Part shown: positions 20,013 to 30,096 of the stretch, piece by piece
Numbering within the stretch: the stretch's first letter is position 1
Layout of the letters: each line of letters starts with the position of its first letter
NCBI GenBank assembly: GCA_024636675.1
Contig: JAGXGM010000034.1
Coordinates: forward strand, 1-55,159
Direction of reading: 5' to 3'
DNA from: Hydrogenophilales bacterium
GTDB lineage: Bacteria > Pseudomonadota > Gammaproteobacteria > Burkholderiales > Thiobacillaceae
DNA length: 55,159 nucleotides
The notes under the pieces: generated by a model
Seen by the model: only the letters and a program-made list of their open reading frames with translations
Told to the model about the DNA's origin: nothing
Database searches by the model: none
Made by a program: the position numbers and the translations under genes

Positions 20013-20313
20013 TCCCCGGCATTAATCGGTTGCACGTCTTTTCAAAGCCAGGCGTCATGGCCCCGGCAATCGCCCGCCCCGGCACCCCGCATGAGCACTC
20101 ATGGCGACCCGCCATTCACCATTTACCCGTGTCCGGACCCGGCACGCGGGACAGCCAACACCGCCTGCGTTTCCCGCAGCCCCCTCGGCGCCCGCTCAGC
20201 TGGCTATTGTCGGCTATTTAATCGGGGATTGAAAAACCCGCCGCCCCGGCAAGGCGCCCGGACGTGCAAACGCCACCTCGAAGGTGGCGTTTGCTTGGGG
20301 CCCCCGGCAAAAA
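20013..20313. other. Intergenic region upstream of the HDOD gene
   Basis: About 300 bases without a supported gene. It holds the promoter side of the HDOD gene on the minus strand and the 3' side of the small Lys/Pro-rich gene. A perfect 13-bp hairpin lies at 20266-20294 and is listed separately. Small open frames on both strands lack ribosome sites and recognisable features. Confidence 0.6.
20266..20294 (-). terminator. Strong GC-rich hairpin downstream of the 42-residue gene
   Basis: Arms 20266-20278 and 20282-20294 are perfectly complementary (13 bp) around a 3-base loop. On the minus strand it lies about 20 bases after the stop of the small gene at 20314. There is no T tract after it, so it may be a processing or stability element rather than a classic terminator. 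Confidence 0.55.
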
Positions 20314-20442
20314 TCAGTGTTGGCCTTTTGTAGGCTTGTCTGCTTTGGGGGGGGTAATGAACGATCCGACCGGAACAACAACCTGCTTCGGCTTCTTGGG
20401 TTTTTTTACTTCCTTGTTACCGCGTACCTGACCTTTAGCCAT
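20314..20442 (-). CDS. Small Lys/Pro-rich protein (42 residues), unknown function
   Basis: A short cistron with AAGGAG 8 bases before the ATG at 20442. The product begins MAKGQVRGNKEVKKPKKPK and ends PKADKPTKGQH: about a quarter lysine, strongly basic, with no membrane segment and probably disordered. I recall near-identical small proteins in other betaproteobacteria, but their role is not known to me. The strong ribosome site, clean start and downstream hairpin argue that it is real. The composition would suit nucleic-acid or ribosome binding, which is inference only. Confidence 0.7.
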   Translation of the reverse strand: MAKGQVRGNKEVKKPKKPKQVVVPVGSFITPPKADKPTKGQH

Positions 20443-20662
20443 GGGGATTCTCCTTGCAACGACTTCGTGAATACGGCCGGGCTTGCAACCGCACGCCCAA
20501 CACGAAATGATCATAGACCCTTACGCGAAAATGCGTGGCTTTATATTCACGATCGATCGTGAACGAACGCAGCTTCCCGCAGTCGTCCGCATCGCTTCCT
20601 TCACCCCCTGGAAGAGGCGATGCCGGCGCTGCGCGGCAACCGTGGCATCAACCTGGCCTGCG

Positions 20663-22291
20663 CTACTTCGTGTGGCGCTTGCGCTGCGCGTGCGCCTCCA
20701 GCGTTGGCGGAAAATCCGCCGCCAGGGTCTCGGGCGTCAGATGACCGAGGGCGAACCCGGTATACGCCGCCACCTCGCGCGTCTGCCAGACAGCGTCGCG
20801 TCCCAATGCGCCGGCCAGCAGGGCCGCCACCCGGGGAGCGGCCTCGATGCTGGCGCGCGCATCCAGCAGCAGCGCGCGGGTGCGCCGGGCAAGCACGTCC
20901 TGCACGCTGCGCGCCATTTCGTGCCGCGCCGCCCACACCACTTCGGCGCCGATATAGGGCAGCCGTGGATGCAGGCGGGCGGCCCACTCCGGCCGCTCCT
21001 GCGCCAGCGCCAGTACCACCGCGGCATCCGAGCCGTAGGCTCGCAGCGGGGTCGGCAGGGCATCGGCGGTGGCACCATGCAGCGGCAAGTCCGCGGTGCG
21101 GCAGGGGCGGTCAGGCAACTGCGCTGCGCGCGCGGCGGCATCGGTGGCCTGTTCGGCCATTTCACGATAGGTCGTCCACTTGCCGCCGGTGATGCTGACC
21201 AGGCCGGACTCCTCGCGCAGCAGATGGTCGCGCGCCAGCGCCGATGTGCTGTGACCGCTGCCGGCACGCACCAGCGGGCGCAGTCCGGCAAACACGCTCA
21301 GCACGTCCTGCGGGCGCGGCGCTTCCTGCAGGTAGCGCCCGGCGTGTTCGAGCAGGAAATCGATCTCCGCCGGTTGCGCGCGCGGTTCGGCCTCGGCGTC
21401 CTCGATCGGCGTGTCGGTGGTGCCGACCAGCAGCCGGTCCTGCCAGGGAATGATGAACAGCACCCGGCCGTCGTCGGTTTTCGGCACCATGACCGCATTG
21501 CGGCCGGGCAGGAAGCGCCGGTCCAACACGATGTGCGCGCCCTGGCTCGGCGCCACCACCGCGGCGGCACCCGGTTCGGCCATGCGCCGGATCGAATCGC
21601 AGAACACGCCGGTGGCATTAATCACGACCCGCGCGGGGATCTCGTGCTCGGCACCGGTTTCGCGGTCGCGCGCCACCACGCCGGCGACCGGCGTGCCGGC
21701 GCCGCCCGTGCGCAGCAAGCCCGTCACCTGGCAGTAGTTGATCATGGTGGCGCCATGATCCCAGGCGCTGGCCGCCAGGCAGACCGCAAGGCGGGCGTCG
21801 TCGAACTGGCCGTCGTGATAGCGCACGCCGCCGCGCAGATTCTCGCTGCGCAAGCCCGGCAGTTCACGGCGGGTTTCCGCCGCGTCGAGCCGCCGCGAGC
21901 GCCCGAGGCTGGCACGCCCGGCGAGGCGTTCGTAGACGCCGAGGCCGAAGCCGTAGTACATGCTTTCGCCGCGCTTGTAAGTGGGGATGACGAAAGGCTG
22001 CTCGGAGGACAGATGCGGGGCGTTGGCCAGCACGCGCCCGCGTTCGCGCAGCGCGCCCATCACCAGTTTCAGGTTGCCCTGGCGCAGGTAACGCACGCCG
22101 CCGTGCAGCAGCTTGGTGCTGCGGCTGGAGGTGGCCTGGGCGAAATCGTCGCGTTCCAGCAGCAAGGTTTCGTAACCGCGCGTGGCGGCGTCGAGCGCAA
22201 TGCCCAGCCCGGTGGCGCCGCCGCCGATCACGATCATGTCCCAGGGGGTGCGGCGGGCGGCGAGCCGCGCAATGGCTTCGTCCCGATTCAT
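20663..22291 (-). CDS. glpD: Aerobic glycerol-3-phosphate dehydrogenase
   Basis: 542 residues of the FAD-dependent GlpD/GlpA family: a dinucleotide-binding motif IGGGATGLGIALDAATRG near residues 22-39, SRSTKLLHGGVRYL, and a C-terminal DUF3470/DAO_C-type domain. It oxidises sn-glycerol 3-phosphate to dihydroxyacetone phosphate and passes electrons to ubiquinone at the inner membrane. It directly follows glpK with a 34-base gap on the same strand, forming a glycerol-use unit. No glpF or glpR lies nearby. A GAGG site precedes the ATG by 7 bases. Confidence 0.95.
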   Translation of the reverse strand: MNRDEAIARLAARRTPWDMIVIGGGATGLGIALDAATRGYETLLLERDDFAQATSSRSTKLLHGGVRYLRQGNLKLVMGALRERGRVLANAPHLSSEQPFVIPTYKRGESMYYGFGLGVYERLAGRASLGRSRRLDAAETRRELPGLRSENLRGGVRYHDGQFDDARLAVCLAASAWDHGATMINYCQVTGLLRTGGAGTPVAGVVARDRETGAEHEIPARVVINATGVFCDSIRRMAEPGAAAVVAPSQGAHIVLDRRFLPGRNAVMVPKTDDGRVLFIIPWQDRLLVGTTDTPIEDAEAEPRAQPAEIDFLLEHAGRYLQEAPRPQDVLSVFAGLRPLVRAGSGHSTSALARDHLLREESGLVSITGGKWTTYREMAEQATDAAARAAQLPDRPCRTADLPLHGATADALPTPLRAYGSDAAVVLALAQERPEWAARLHPRLPYIGAEVVWAARHEMARSVQDVLARRTRALLLDARASIEAAPRVAALLAGALGRDAVWQTREVAAYTGFALGHLTPETLAADFPPTLEAHAQRKRHTK

Positions 22292-22325
22292 GGCAGCACC
22301 TCGTCTCTATTCATAAATGTTCCTG

Positions 22326-23813
<1,488 letters not shown>

Positions 23814-24025
23814 CTTCTTCTCCGGTTGTGAGCCGTGAGCGACCCTGGTTTCAATCAGGCGGATGCAAGTGTGCTGGCAGTGATTTGATAGAAGCGTTGA
23901 TGGATTCAGTGCGTCCGTGACACAAGCATGTCGATGCCGCCTGGCGACAGAATGTCTGGAGTCATGCTAACACGCCGGATTTTGCCCCCCACTCGGAGCC
24001 CATCGACCTGCTTACATGAAGCAGG

Positions 24026-24649
24026 CTAAATCCGGCTGGCGGTTTGCCGCATGACGTTGGCGGCAAACCGCATCGCCTGCTTGACAGGCGACGGCAGCGG
24101 TGCGCCGCCGTGCTCGACGGCGGTCTGCGCGTGCAGGGCTTCGTCGGTTTTCATCTGCTCGACGACGGCGCGGCTTTTGGCGTCGGATTCCGGCAGCTTT
24201 TGCAGGTGGCCGTCCAGGTGCGCTTCGACCTGGCGTTCGGTTTCGGCGAGAAAGCCGAGATTCCACTTGTCGCCCAGCATGCCCGCCACCACGCCCATGC
24301 CGAAGGCGCCGCCGAACCACAGCGGATTGAGCAGGCTCTTGCGGCCGCCGAGCTCAACGATGCGTTGCTCGCACCAGGCGAGATGGTCGGTTTCCTCGCG
24401 CGCGGCCTGTTCGAGCTCGGCGCGCACTTTTTCATTTTTCGCGGTGAGCGCCTGGCCGGCGTAGAGCGCCTGCGCGCACACCTCACCGACATGGTTGACG
24501 CGCATCAACGCGGCGGCCTGGGCTTTATCTGCTTCGCTCATCTCGGCTTCGGGGCCGGTGCCAGGATACGGACGCGCGGCGTGGGGGCTGGCGAAGACGG
24601 TGCGCAGGCCGAGGTCGAAGGTGGTGATGATCTGGTCGAGGCGGTTCAT
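24026..24649 (-). CDS. coq7: Demethoxyubiquinone hydroxylase Coq7
   Basis: 207 residues of the di-iron Coq7/UbiF-replacing family: [29 protein letters not shown] and [13 protein letters not shown] supply the ExxH carboxylate-bridged di-iron ligands. It performs the C-6 hydroxylation in ubiquinone synthesis at the inner membrane, implying aerobic respiration with ubiquinone. A GAGGA site precedes the ATG. Between it and dctP upstream lies a structured inverted repeat (24668-24772). Immediately after the stop is a 7-bp hairpin (24007-24025) without a T tract. Confidence 0.95.
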   Translation of the reverse strand: MNRLDQIITTFDLGLRTVFASPHAARPYPGTGPEAEMSEADKAQAAALMRVNHVGEVCAQALYAGQALTAKNEKVRAELEQAAREETDHLAWCEQRIVELGGRKSLLNPLWFGGAFGMGVVAGMLGDKWNLGFLAETERQVEAHLDGHLQKLPESDAKSRAVVEQMKTDEALHAQTAVEHGGAPLPSPVKQAMRFAANVMRQTASRI

Positions 24650-24667
24650 GGTTGATTCCTCAAATTC

Positions 24668-24772
24668 GATTTCGCTTCAAAGTTGGCAAGATCGCGAAGG
24701 CAAGCCGCAGACAGTGCACATAGCACGGCAAGGCGCGGCCGACAAAGAGATTGCCAACTTTGAAGTGAAATC
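24668..24772. repeat. Long inverted repeat between dctP and coq7
   Basis: Arms 24668-24689 and 24751-24772 are 22 bases each with one mismatch that still pairs as G-U in RNA. The 61-base interior holds further self-complementary parts (GCCGC/GCGGC and GTGC/GCAC), so the whole folds as one branched hairpin of about 105 bases. The right arm overlaps the dctP stop codon. It could be a terminator-like structure or a small mobile repeat. Confidence 0.75.
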
Positions 24773-25841
24773 ATTTCACGTAGTAGTTGAAGTTGCTATA
24801 GGCCGCTTCGGCGAGCTTGAACCACTGGAACTGGGTATCGCGGAACAGCTTCCACGGGCGGTAGATGGCGGCGAAATCGGGGTTGGTCTTCGCTTCGGAC
24901 TCATAGAGTTCGAAGGTGGCGCGGCGCGCGGCGAGCATCACGTCCTTGGGGAAAGGATGCAGCTTGACGCCCTGCCCGGCCAGCCGCAGCAGCGCGGGCG
25001 GGTTCTTGGCGTCGTATTGCGCGAGCATCAGCTGATTGGCTTCGGCGGTGGCGACCTCGAACGCCTGGCGGTAGGCCTCGGGCAACGCGCGCCAGCTGGC
25101 CTGATTGACGTAGAAAGAGAGCTGCGGCCCGCCTTCCCACCAGCCGGGATAGTAGTAGTGCTTGGCGATCTTCTGGAATCCCAGTTTTTCATCGTCGTAC
25201 GGCCCCACCCATTCGGCGGCGTCGAGCGCGCCGCGCTCCAGCGCCGGATAGATGTCGCCGCCGGGCAGGGTCTGCGGCACCGCGCCGAGCCTGGCCATGA
25301 TCTGGCCACCGATACCGGGGATGCGCATTTTGAGGCCCTTGAGGTCGGCCATCGACTTGATCGGCTTGCGAAACCAGCCGCCCATCTGGGTGCCGGTGTT
25401 GCCGCCGGGAAACTGCACTACGTTGTATTTCGCATAGAGCTTTCTCAGCGCCTCGATGCCGCCGCCGGCGTACATCCAGGCGTTTTGCTGGCGCGCGGTG
25501 AGGCCGAAGGGCACGGCGGTATCGAAAGCGAGCGCGAGATTCTTGCCGACGTAGTAGTAGCCGGCCGAGTGGCCACATTCTGCGGTGCCGTTGCCGACCG
25601 CGTCGAGCACCTGCAGGCCGGGCACCAGTTCGCCGCCGGCAAAGACGCGGATCTGGAATTTTCCGCCGGTGAGCGCGGCGACGCGCTTCGACAGGGTTTC
25701 GGCTGCGCCGTAGATGGTGTCGAGACTTTTGGGAAAGCTCGACGCCAGCCGCCAGCGGATGGCGGGGAGGTCGGCGGCCTGCGCGGCCAGGGGCAACATC
25801 GCGGCGACGCCTGCGCCGGCCAGGAAATCTCGTCTTTGCAT
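24771..25841 (-). CDS. dctP: TRAP transporter periplasmic solute-binding protein (DctP)
   Basis: 356 residues with a twin-arginine-type N terminus (MQRRDFLAG) and a signal ending near AQAAD. The mature part has the DctP family pattern: RWRLASSFPKSLDTIYGAAE, KMRIPGIGGQIMARLGAVPQ and LDAAEWVGPYDDEKLG, close to the mannitol/chloroaromatic TRAP subgroup. It binds an organic acid-like ligand in the periplasm and hands it to DctQM. The permease pair is not adjacent but lies at 11388-13333. The ribosome site is GAGG before the ATG. Substrate unknown. Confidence 0.93.
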   Translation of the reverse strand: MQRRDFLAGAGVAAMLPLAAQAADLPAIRWRLASSFPKSLDTIYGAAETLSKRVAALTGGKFQIRVFAGGELVPGLQVLDAVGNGTAECGHSAGYYYVGKNLALAFDTAVPFGLTARQQNAWMYAGGGIEALRKLYAKYNVVQFPGGNTGTQMGGWFRKPIKSMADLKGLKMRIPGIGGQIMARLGAVPQTLPGGDIYPALERGALDAAEWVGPYDDEKLGFQKIAKHYYYPGWWEGGPQLSFYVNQASWRALPEAYRQAFEVATAEANQLMLAQYDAKNPPALLRLAGQGVKLHPFPKDVMLAARRATFELYESEAKTNPDFAAIYRPWKLFRDTQFQWFKLAEAAYSNFNYYVK

Positions 25842-26207
25842 GGTTGGCCTCGGGTTTTGGTGATTATACGAGGCTGCTTATGGAAACCCGGAACACGCCC
25901 GCATTCGTCGTTCCGGGGTCAGCCGGAACCCATCTGTCCGGAATGATTTTCTGGGCCGTCTGCAGACACCTTCTTTCCGATCAACACGCCGGCCACGATC
26001 GCCGCCGGAGCAATCGCGCCCTGGCAGGCGTCCCTACGCAGGAGCGGCGTCCACGCCGCGATTTTCGTACAGGTGTAATCATCCCGGCATCGGGCCGGGA
26101 CGACCCGCCTGCAGGCGGGGCACACCGCCTGAGCGACGGCTTGCGGGGGCTGATGGCCAATTGCCGCCGCGTGTTAAAATCCTGCCTTTTCCAGCCTGCC
26201 GACAGCC
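25842..26207. other. Intergenic region upstream of glyA, with a REP pair
   Basis: 366 bases between the divergent dctP and glyA genes. It contains two inverted REP-like units at about 26011-26067 (separate entry) and must hold the promoters of both genes. I recognise no riboswitch and see no supported gene. Confidence 0.7.
26011..26067. repeat. Inverted pair of REP-like units (REPIN)
   Basis: Unit A at 26011-26038 (minus orientation) and unit B at 26037-26067 (plus orientation) share the pattern GTAGGRRCG-(hairpin)-CGCGATT, where each unit is itself a small stem. They meet head to head at the GTAGG ends, the arrangement of REP doublets spread by RAYT transposases. A third, single copy lies at 54006-54034. 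Confidence 0.75.
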
Positions 26208-27458
26208 ATGTTCAACCGCCAAGACACCCTCGCCAAGACCGATCCCGACCTGTGGGCTGCGATCCAGAAAGAAGACCAGCGCCAGCAGGATCACATCGAG
26301 CTGATCGCGTCGGAAAACTACACCAGCCCGGCGGTGATGGAAGCACAGGGCTCGCAGCTCACCAACAAGTACGCCGAAGGCTATCCCGGCAAGCGCTACT
26401 ACGGCGGCTGCGAATACGTGGACATCGTCGAGCAGCTGGCGATCGACCGGGTGAAGGCGCTGTTCGGCGCCGAAGCCGCCAACGTGCAGCCCAACTCTGG
26501 TTCGCAGGCCAACCAGGCGGTGTTCTTGGCGTTCCTCAAGCCCGGCGACACCATCATGGGCATGAGTCTGGCCGAAGGCGGCCACCTCACCCACGGCATG
26601 GCGCTCAACATGTCCGGCAAATGGTTCAACGTAGTGGCCTACGGCTTGAACGAAAAAGAAGAAATCGACTACGACAAGATGGAAGCGCTGGCGCGCGAGC
26701 ACAAGCCGAAGCTGATCATCGCCGGCGCCTCGGCCTACGCGCTGCGCATCGACTTCGAGCGCTTCGCGAAAATTGCGAAAGAGATCGGCGCGATCTTCCT
26801 GGTCGACATGGCCCATTACGCGGGTTTGATCGCCGCGGGCGTCTACCCCAACCCGGTGCCGCATGCCGACGTGGTGACCTCGACCACCCACAAGACCCTG
26901 CGCGGCCCGCGCGGCGGCATCATTTTGATGAAAGCCGAGCACGAGAAGGCGATCAACTCGGCGATTTTCCCCGGCTTGCAGGGCGGCCCGCTGATGCACG
27001 TCATCGCCGGCAAGGCGGTGGCGTTCAAGGAAGCCTCGTCCAAGGAATTCAAGCACTACCAGGAGCAGGTGATCGCCAACGCGCTGGTGATGTGCAAGGT
27101 GCTGGTCGAGCGCGGCCTGCGCATCATCTCCGGACGCACCGAGAGCCACGTGTTCCTGGTCGACCTGCAGCCGAAGGGGCTCACCGGCAAGGAAGCCGAG
27201 GCGCTCTTGGGCCGTGCCCACATTACCGTCAACAAGAATTCCATCCCCAACGACCCGCAGAAGCCCTTCGTCACCAGCGGCATCCGCCTCGGCACCCCGG
27301 CGATGACAACGCGCGGCTTCAGGGAACTCGAAGCCGAACAGCTCGCCCACCTGATCGCCGACGTGCTCGACGCGCCGACCGACGAGTCGGTGATCGAGCG
27401 GGTGAAGGGCGACGTGGCGAAGCTGGTGGCGCAGTTTCCGGTGTATGGAAATGCGTGA
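26208..27458 (+). CDS. glyA: Serine hydroxymethyltransferase
   Basis: 416 residues, full-length for the family. The PLP lysine is K229 in STTHKT (225-230), with [10 protein letters not shown] near the N terminus and GKRYYGG for substrate and cofactor binding. It converts serine and tetrahydrofolate to glycine and 5,10-methylene-THF, the main one-carbon source. Downstream are a short C-rich repeat region (27459-27533) and nrdR on the same strand, the glyA-nrdR-ribD order often seen in betaproteobacteria. Confidence 0.97.
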   Translation: MFNRQDTLAKTDPDLWAAIQKEDQRQQDHIELIASENYTSPAVMEAQGSQLTNKYAEGYPGKRYYGGCEYVDIVEQLAIDRVKALFGAEAANVQPNSGSQANQAVFLAFLKPGDTIMGMSLAEGGHLTHGMALNMSGKWFNVVAYGLNEKEEIDYDKMEALAREHKPKLIIAGASAYALRIDFERFAKIAKEIGAIFLVDMAHYAGLIAAGVYPNPVPHADVVTSTTHKTLRGPRGGIILMKAEHEKAINSAIFPGLQGGPLMHVIAGKAVAFKEASSKEFKHYQEQVIANALVMCKVLVERGLRIISGRTESHVFLVDLQPKGLTGKEAEALLGRAHITVNKNSIPNDPQKPFVTSGIRLGTPAMTTRGFRELEAEQLAHLIADVLDAPTDESVIERVKGDVAKLVAQFPVYGNA

Positions 27459-27530
27459 GGCGATAGGGGTTAGGGGAGAGGGGACGCCTGCCACGACCGG
27501 CCTCACCTCTCACCCCTCACCCCTTACCCG
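27456..27530. repeat. TCACC/GGTGA-type intergenic repeat between glyA and nrdR
   Basis: A G-rich left half (27460-27483, with AGGGGTTAGGGGAGAGGGG) faces a C-rich right half (27504-27530, with CCTCACCTCTCACCCCTC) that is its approximate reverse complement, around a loop of about 20 bases. A very similar layout occurs at 41015-41097 between nusB and thiL. Confidence 0.65.
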
Positions 27531-27533
27531 CTT

Positions 27534-27986
27534 ATGAAATGCCCCTTCTGCGGTTCCCTGGACACCCAGGTCATCGACTCCCGCGTCAATGAGGCGGGCG
27601 ACGCGATTCGCCGGCGCCGCCGCTGCGCCGACTGCGACAAGCGCTTCACCACGTGGGAAACCGCGGAGCTGCGGCCGCCACAGATCGTCAAGACCAACGG
27701 CACCCGCGAGGATTTTTCCGAGACCAAGCTGCGCGAAGGCTTTCGCCGCGCGCTGCACAAACGTCCGGTATCGACCGAGCTGGTCGACGCCGCAGTCGAC
27801 CGCATCCGCCAGCGCCTCCTGACGCTGGGCGAGCGCGAAATCCCGGCGCGCGAGGTCGGCGAACTGGTGATGACCGAGCTGAAGAAGCTCGACAAGGTCG
27901 CCTACATCCGCTTTGCCTCGGTGTACCGCAGCTTCCAGGACGTCGAGGATTTTCGCGACGTCATCCGCGACATCGATCAACCCTAA
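27534..27986 (+). CDS. nrdR: Ribonucleotide reductase repressor NrdR
   Basis: 150 residues. N-terminal zinc ribbon with CPFCG and CADCDKRF, then an ATP-cone (about 49-139: [20 protein letters not shown]). NrdR senses ATP/dATP and represses ribonucleotide reductase operons by binding paired NrdR boxes. Two such box-like sites are present upstream of nrdD at 33094-33141. The gene is usually linked to ribD, which here follows after a fold-back repeat. Confidence 0.96.
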   Translation: MKCPFCGSLDTQVIDSRVNEAGDAIRRRRRCADCDKRFTTWETAELRPPQIVKTNGTREDFSETKLREGFRRALHKRPVSTELVDAAVDRIRQRLLTLGEREIPAREVGELVMTELKKLDKVAYIRFASVYRSFQDVEDFRDVIRDIDQP

Positions 27987-27991
27987 GGCAC

Positions 27992-28247
27992 CAGGAATGG
28001 GTAAGTTGAACATTCCTTGCTTTGAATGCGCGATGGATGCAAAGCACGAAACGCTACCCGATGCCGCTCGCTCGGCAAGGCCCGCAACGCCGCAGACGCG
28101 CGAATTCGCCGCACTCCTTCGGGCCGGCGCGTATTTACGCGCATTCCTTTGTCGCACGCTGCTTGTTGTGAATCACACAACGGTGCAGCTTGCTTCGCGG
28201 CCTGCACGCAAATACGCGCCGGCGCATGTCCAACTTACCCATTCCTG
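27992..28247. repeat. Nested fold-back element between nrdR and ribD
   Basis: The outer arms 27992-28008 and 28231-28247 are a perfect 17-bp inverted repeat (with weaker pairing continuing inwards). An inner element, arms 28123-28136 and 28210-28223 (14 bp, perfect), encloses a further helix GTTGTG/CACAAC. The 256-base unit begins five bases after the nrdR stop and ends at the start of ribD. Open frames run through it in several phases, as expected of structured GC-rich DNA; I do not regard them as genes. It resembles a small non-autonomous mobile repeat. Confidence 0.7.
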
Positions 28248-29347
28248 ACGCCTTCGTGTCCCACGCCGCCCGCTTCAGCGCCGCCGACCATGCCCACATG
28301 GCGCGCGCGCTGCAACTCGCGGCGCGTGGACTTTGCACCACGCCTCCCAACCCGCGCGTCGGCTGCGTCATCGTCAGCGACGGCCGCGTCGTCGGCGAAG
28401 GCTGGCATGAACGCGCCGGCACCCCGCACGCCGAAGTCCATGCGCTGAAAATCGCGGGCGACGCTGCACGCGGCGCGACGGTGTACGTCACGCTCGAGCC
28501 CTGCTCGCATCACGGCCGCACCCCGCCGTGCGCCGAGGCGCTGATTCAGGCGGGCGTGGGCCGCGTGGTGGCGGCGATGACCGACCCCAATCCGCTGGTT
28601 GCCGGCGGCGGGATTTCGATGCTGACGCTGGCCGGCATCGAAGCCGAGGTCGGGCTGATGGAAGCCGAGGCGCGCGCGCTTAACCCCGGATTCATTTCAC
28701 GCATGACGCGGGGCCGCCCGTGGCTGCGGCTGAAAACCGCCTCGACGCTGGACGGCAAGACCGCGCTTGCCAACGGCGCCTCGCAGTGGATCACCGGCGA
28801 GGCGGCGCGCGCCGACGTGCAAAAACTGCGCGCGCGGGCCTGCGCCATCCTCACCGGAAGCGGCACAGTGCTGGCCGACAACCCGCGGATGAACGTGCGC
28901 GACATCGACATCGGGCGGCAGCCGCTCAGGGTCGTGGTGGATTCCGCATTGCGTACCCCTGCGGACGCGGCGATCCTGCCCGCGCTCGTCGCCTGCCACC
29001 ACGCCGAGCCTCAGCTTCGCGCTGCGCTCGAACGGGCGGGTGCCGAAGTGATCGAACTGCCTGCAGCGGACGGCCGGGTCGACCTCGCAGCCCTGCTGGC
29101 GCTGCTCGGACAGCGCGGCGTCAACGAGCTGCACGTCGAGGCCGGCGCGGCGTTGAACGGCGCGCTGCTCGCGGCCGGGCTGGTCGACGAATGGGTGGCC
29201 TACATGGCGCCGCTGGCGGTGGGCGACGACGCGCGCGGGCTGTTTGAACACCCGCCGCTCACTACGCTGGCCGACGCCGCACGCTTCAGGCTGGCCGACG
29301 TGCGCCAGATCGGCGGCGACCTGCGCCTGACGCTGCTGCCTAATTGA
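28226..29347 (+). CDS. ribD: Bifunctional riboflavin deaminase/reductase RibD
   Basis: About 373 residues. The N-terminal deaminase domain carries HAEVHAL and the zinc-binding PCSHHGRTPPCAEAL. The C-terminal reductase has the typical ASTLDGKTALANGASQWITG and LADNPRMNVRD segments. It performs two consecutive steps after GTP cyclohydrolase II. Three starts are possible: ATG 28226 inside the fold-back arm, GTG 28256 just beyond the repeat, and ATG 28298. None has a good ribosome site. 28256 would leave the gene free of the repeat and is a serious alternative. Confidence 0.93.
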   Translation: MSNLPIPDAFVSHAARFSAADHAHMARALQLAARGLCTTPPNPRVGCVIVSDGRVVGEGWHERAGTPHAEVHALKIAGDAARGATVYVTLEPCSHHGRTPPCAEALIQAGVGRVVAAMTDPNPLVAGGGISMLTLAGIEAEVGLMEAEARALNPGFISRMTRGRPWLRLKTASTLDGKTALANGASQWITGEAARADVQKLRARACAILTGSGTVLADNPRMNVRDIDIGRQPLRVVVDSALRTPADAAILPALVACHHAEPQLRAALERAGAEVIELPAADGRVDLAALLALLGQRGVNELHVEAGAALNGALLAAGLVDEWVAYMAPLAVGDDARGLFEHPPLTTLADAARFRLADVRQIGGDLRLTLLPN

Positions 29348-30096
29348 GCGGCTTCAAGGGCCACTTCTCGTCGGCGTCCGGGCGTTACGCCGCGTATCGC
29401 CCCGACTATCCCGCCGCGCTGTTCGCCTGGCTCGCCGACCAGTGCGCCGAACGGGCGCTCGCCTGGGATTGCGCCACCGGCAGCGGCCAGGCGGCGCTGG
29501 GGCTGGCGCCGCATTTCTGCCGCGTCGTCGCCACCGATGCCTCGGCCGAGCAGATCCGTCACGCTGGGCCGCATCCGCTTGTCGATTATCGGGTCGCGCC
29601 CGCAGAGGCCAGCGGCCTTGCCGACTGCAGTGTCGACCTCGTCACCGTCGCCCAGGCGGCGCACTGGTTCGACCTGCCGCGTTTTTACGCCGAAGTCGCG
29701 CGCGTGCTGAAGCCCGGCGGCATCGTCGCCCTGTGGGGCTATGGCCGCATGGTGCTGCCGGGGGAGATGGATGCGCAGCTCCAGCGTTTCTATGCCGAAA
29801 CCGTCGGCCCGCACTGGCCGCCGGAACGTGCGCTGATCGACGACGCCTACCGCAGCCTGGATTTTCCGTTTGCGGAAATCGGGGCGCCGGCTTTTGCGAT
29901 CGAAGTCGAATGGGCCCTGCCACGTTTGATGGCCTATCTGTCCACCTGGTCGGCAGTGAAGCGTTACCAAGCCGCGCATGGAAACGATCCGCTGCCGGCG
30001 CTGATGACCGAACTCGAATCTGGATGGGGACATCCCGACGCGGCGCGGAAGCTGCAGTGGCCGCTGTTCCTGCGGGTCGGCCGGCGTCAGGCCTAA
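29344..30096 (+). CDS. Class I SAM-dependent methyltransferase
   Basis: 250 residues starting at a TTG that overlaps the ribD stop as TTGA. The sequence SGFKGHFSSASGRYAAYRPDYP is the usual N terminus of this methyltransferase-11 type family, so the TTG start is credible. Motif I is DCATGSGQAAL, with VVATDASAEQI and the post-I VDLVTVAQAAHWFD following. The substrate is unknown. It is co-translated with ribD and its 3' end overlaps the convergent nrdG gene by 4 bases. Confidence 0.88.
   Translation: MSGFKGHFSSASGRYAAYRPDYPAALFAWLADQCAERALAWDCATGSGQAALGLAPHFCRVVATDASAEQIRHAGPHPLVDYRVAPAEASGLADCSVDLVTVAQAAHWFDLPRFYAEVARVLKPGGIVALWGYGRMVLPGEMDAQLQRFYAETVGPHWPPERALIDDAYRSLDFPFAEIGAPAFAIEVEWALPRLMAYLSTWSAVKRYQAAHGNDPLPALMTELESGWGHPDAARKLQWPLFLRVGRRQA

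Noticed and set aside
27913-28248. Open frames inside the nrdR-ribD fold-back, such as one reading MGKLNIPCFECAM
   Set aside because: They have no ribosome site, run through inverted repeat arms on both strands, and resemble a repeat rather than a protein family.
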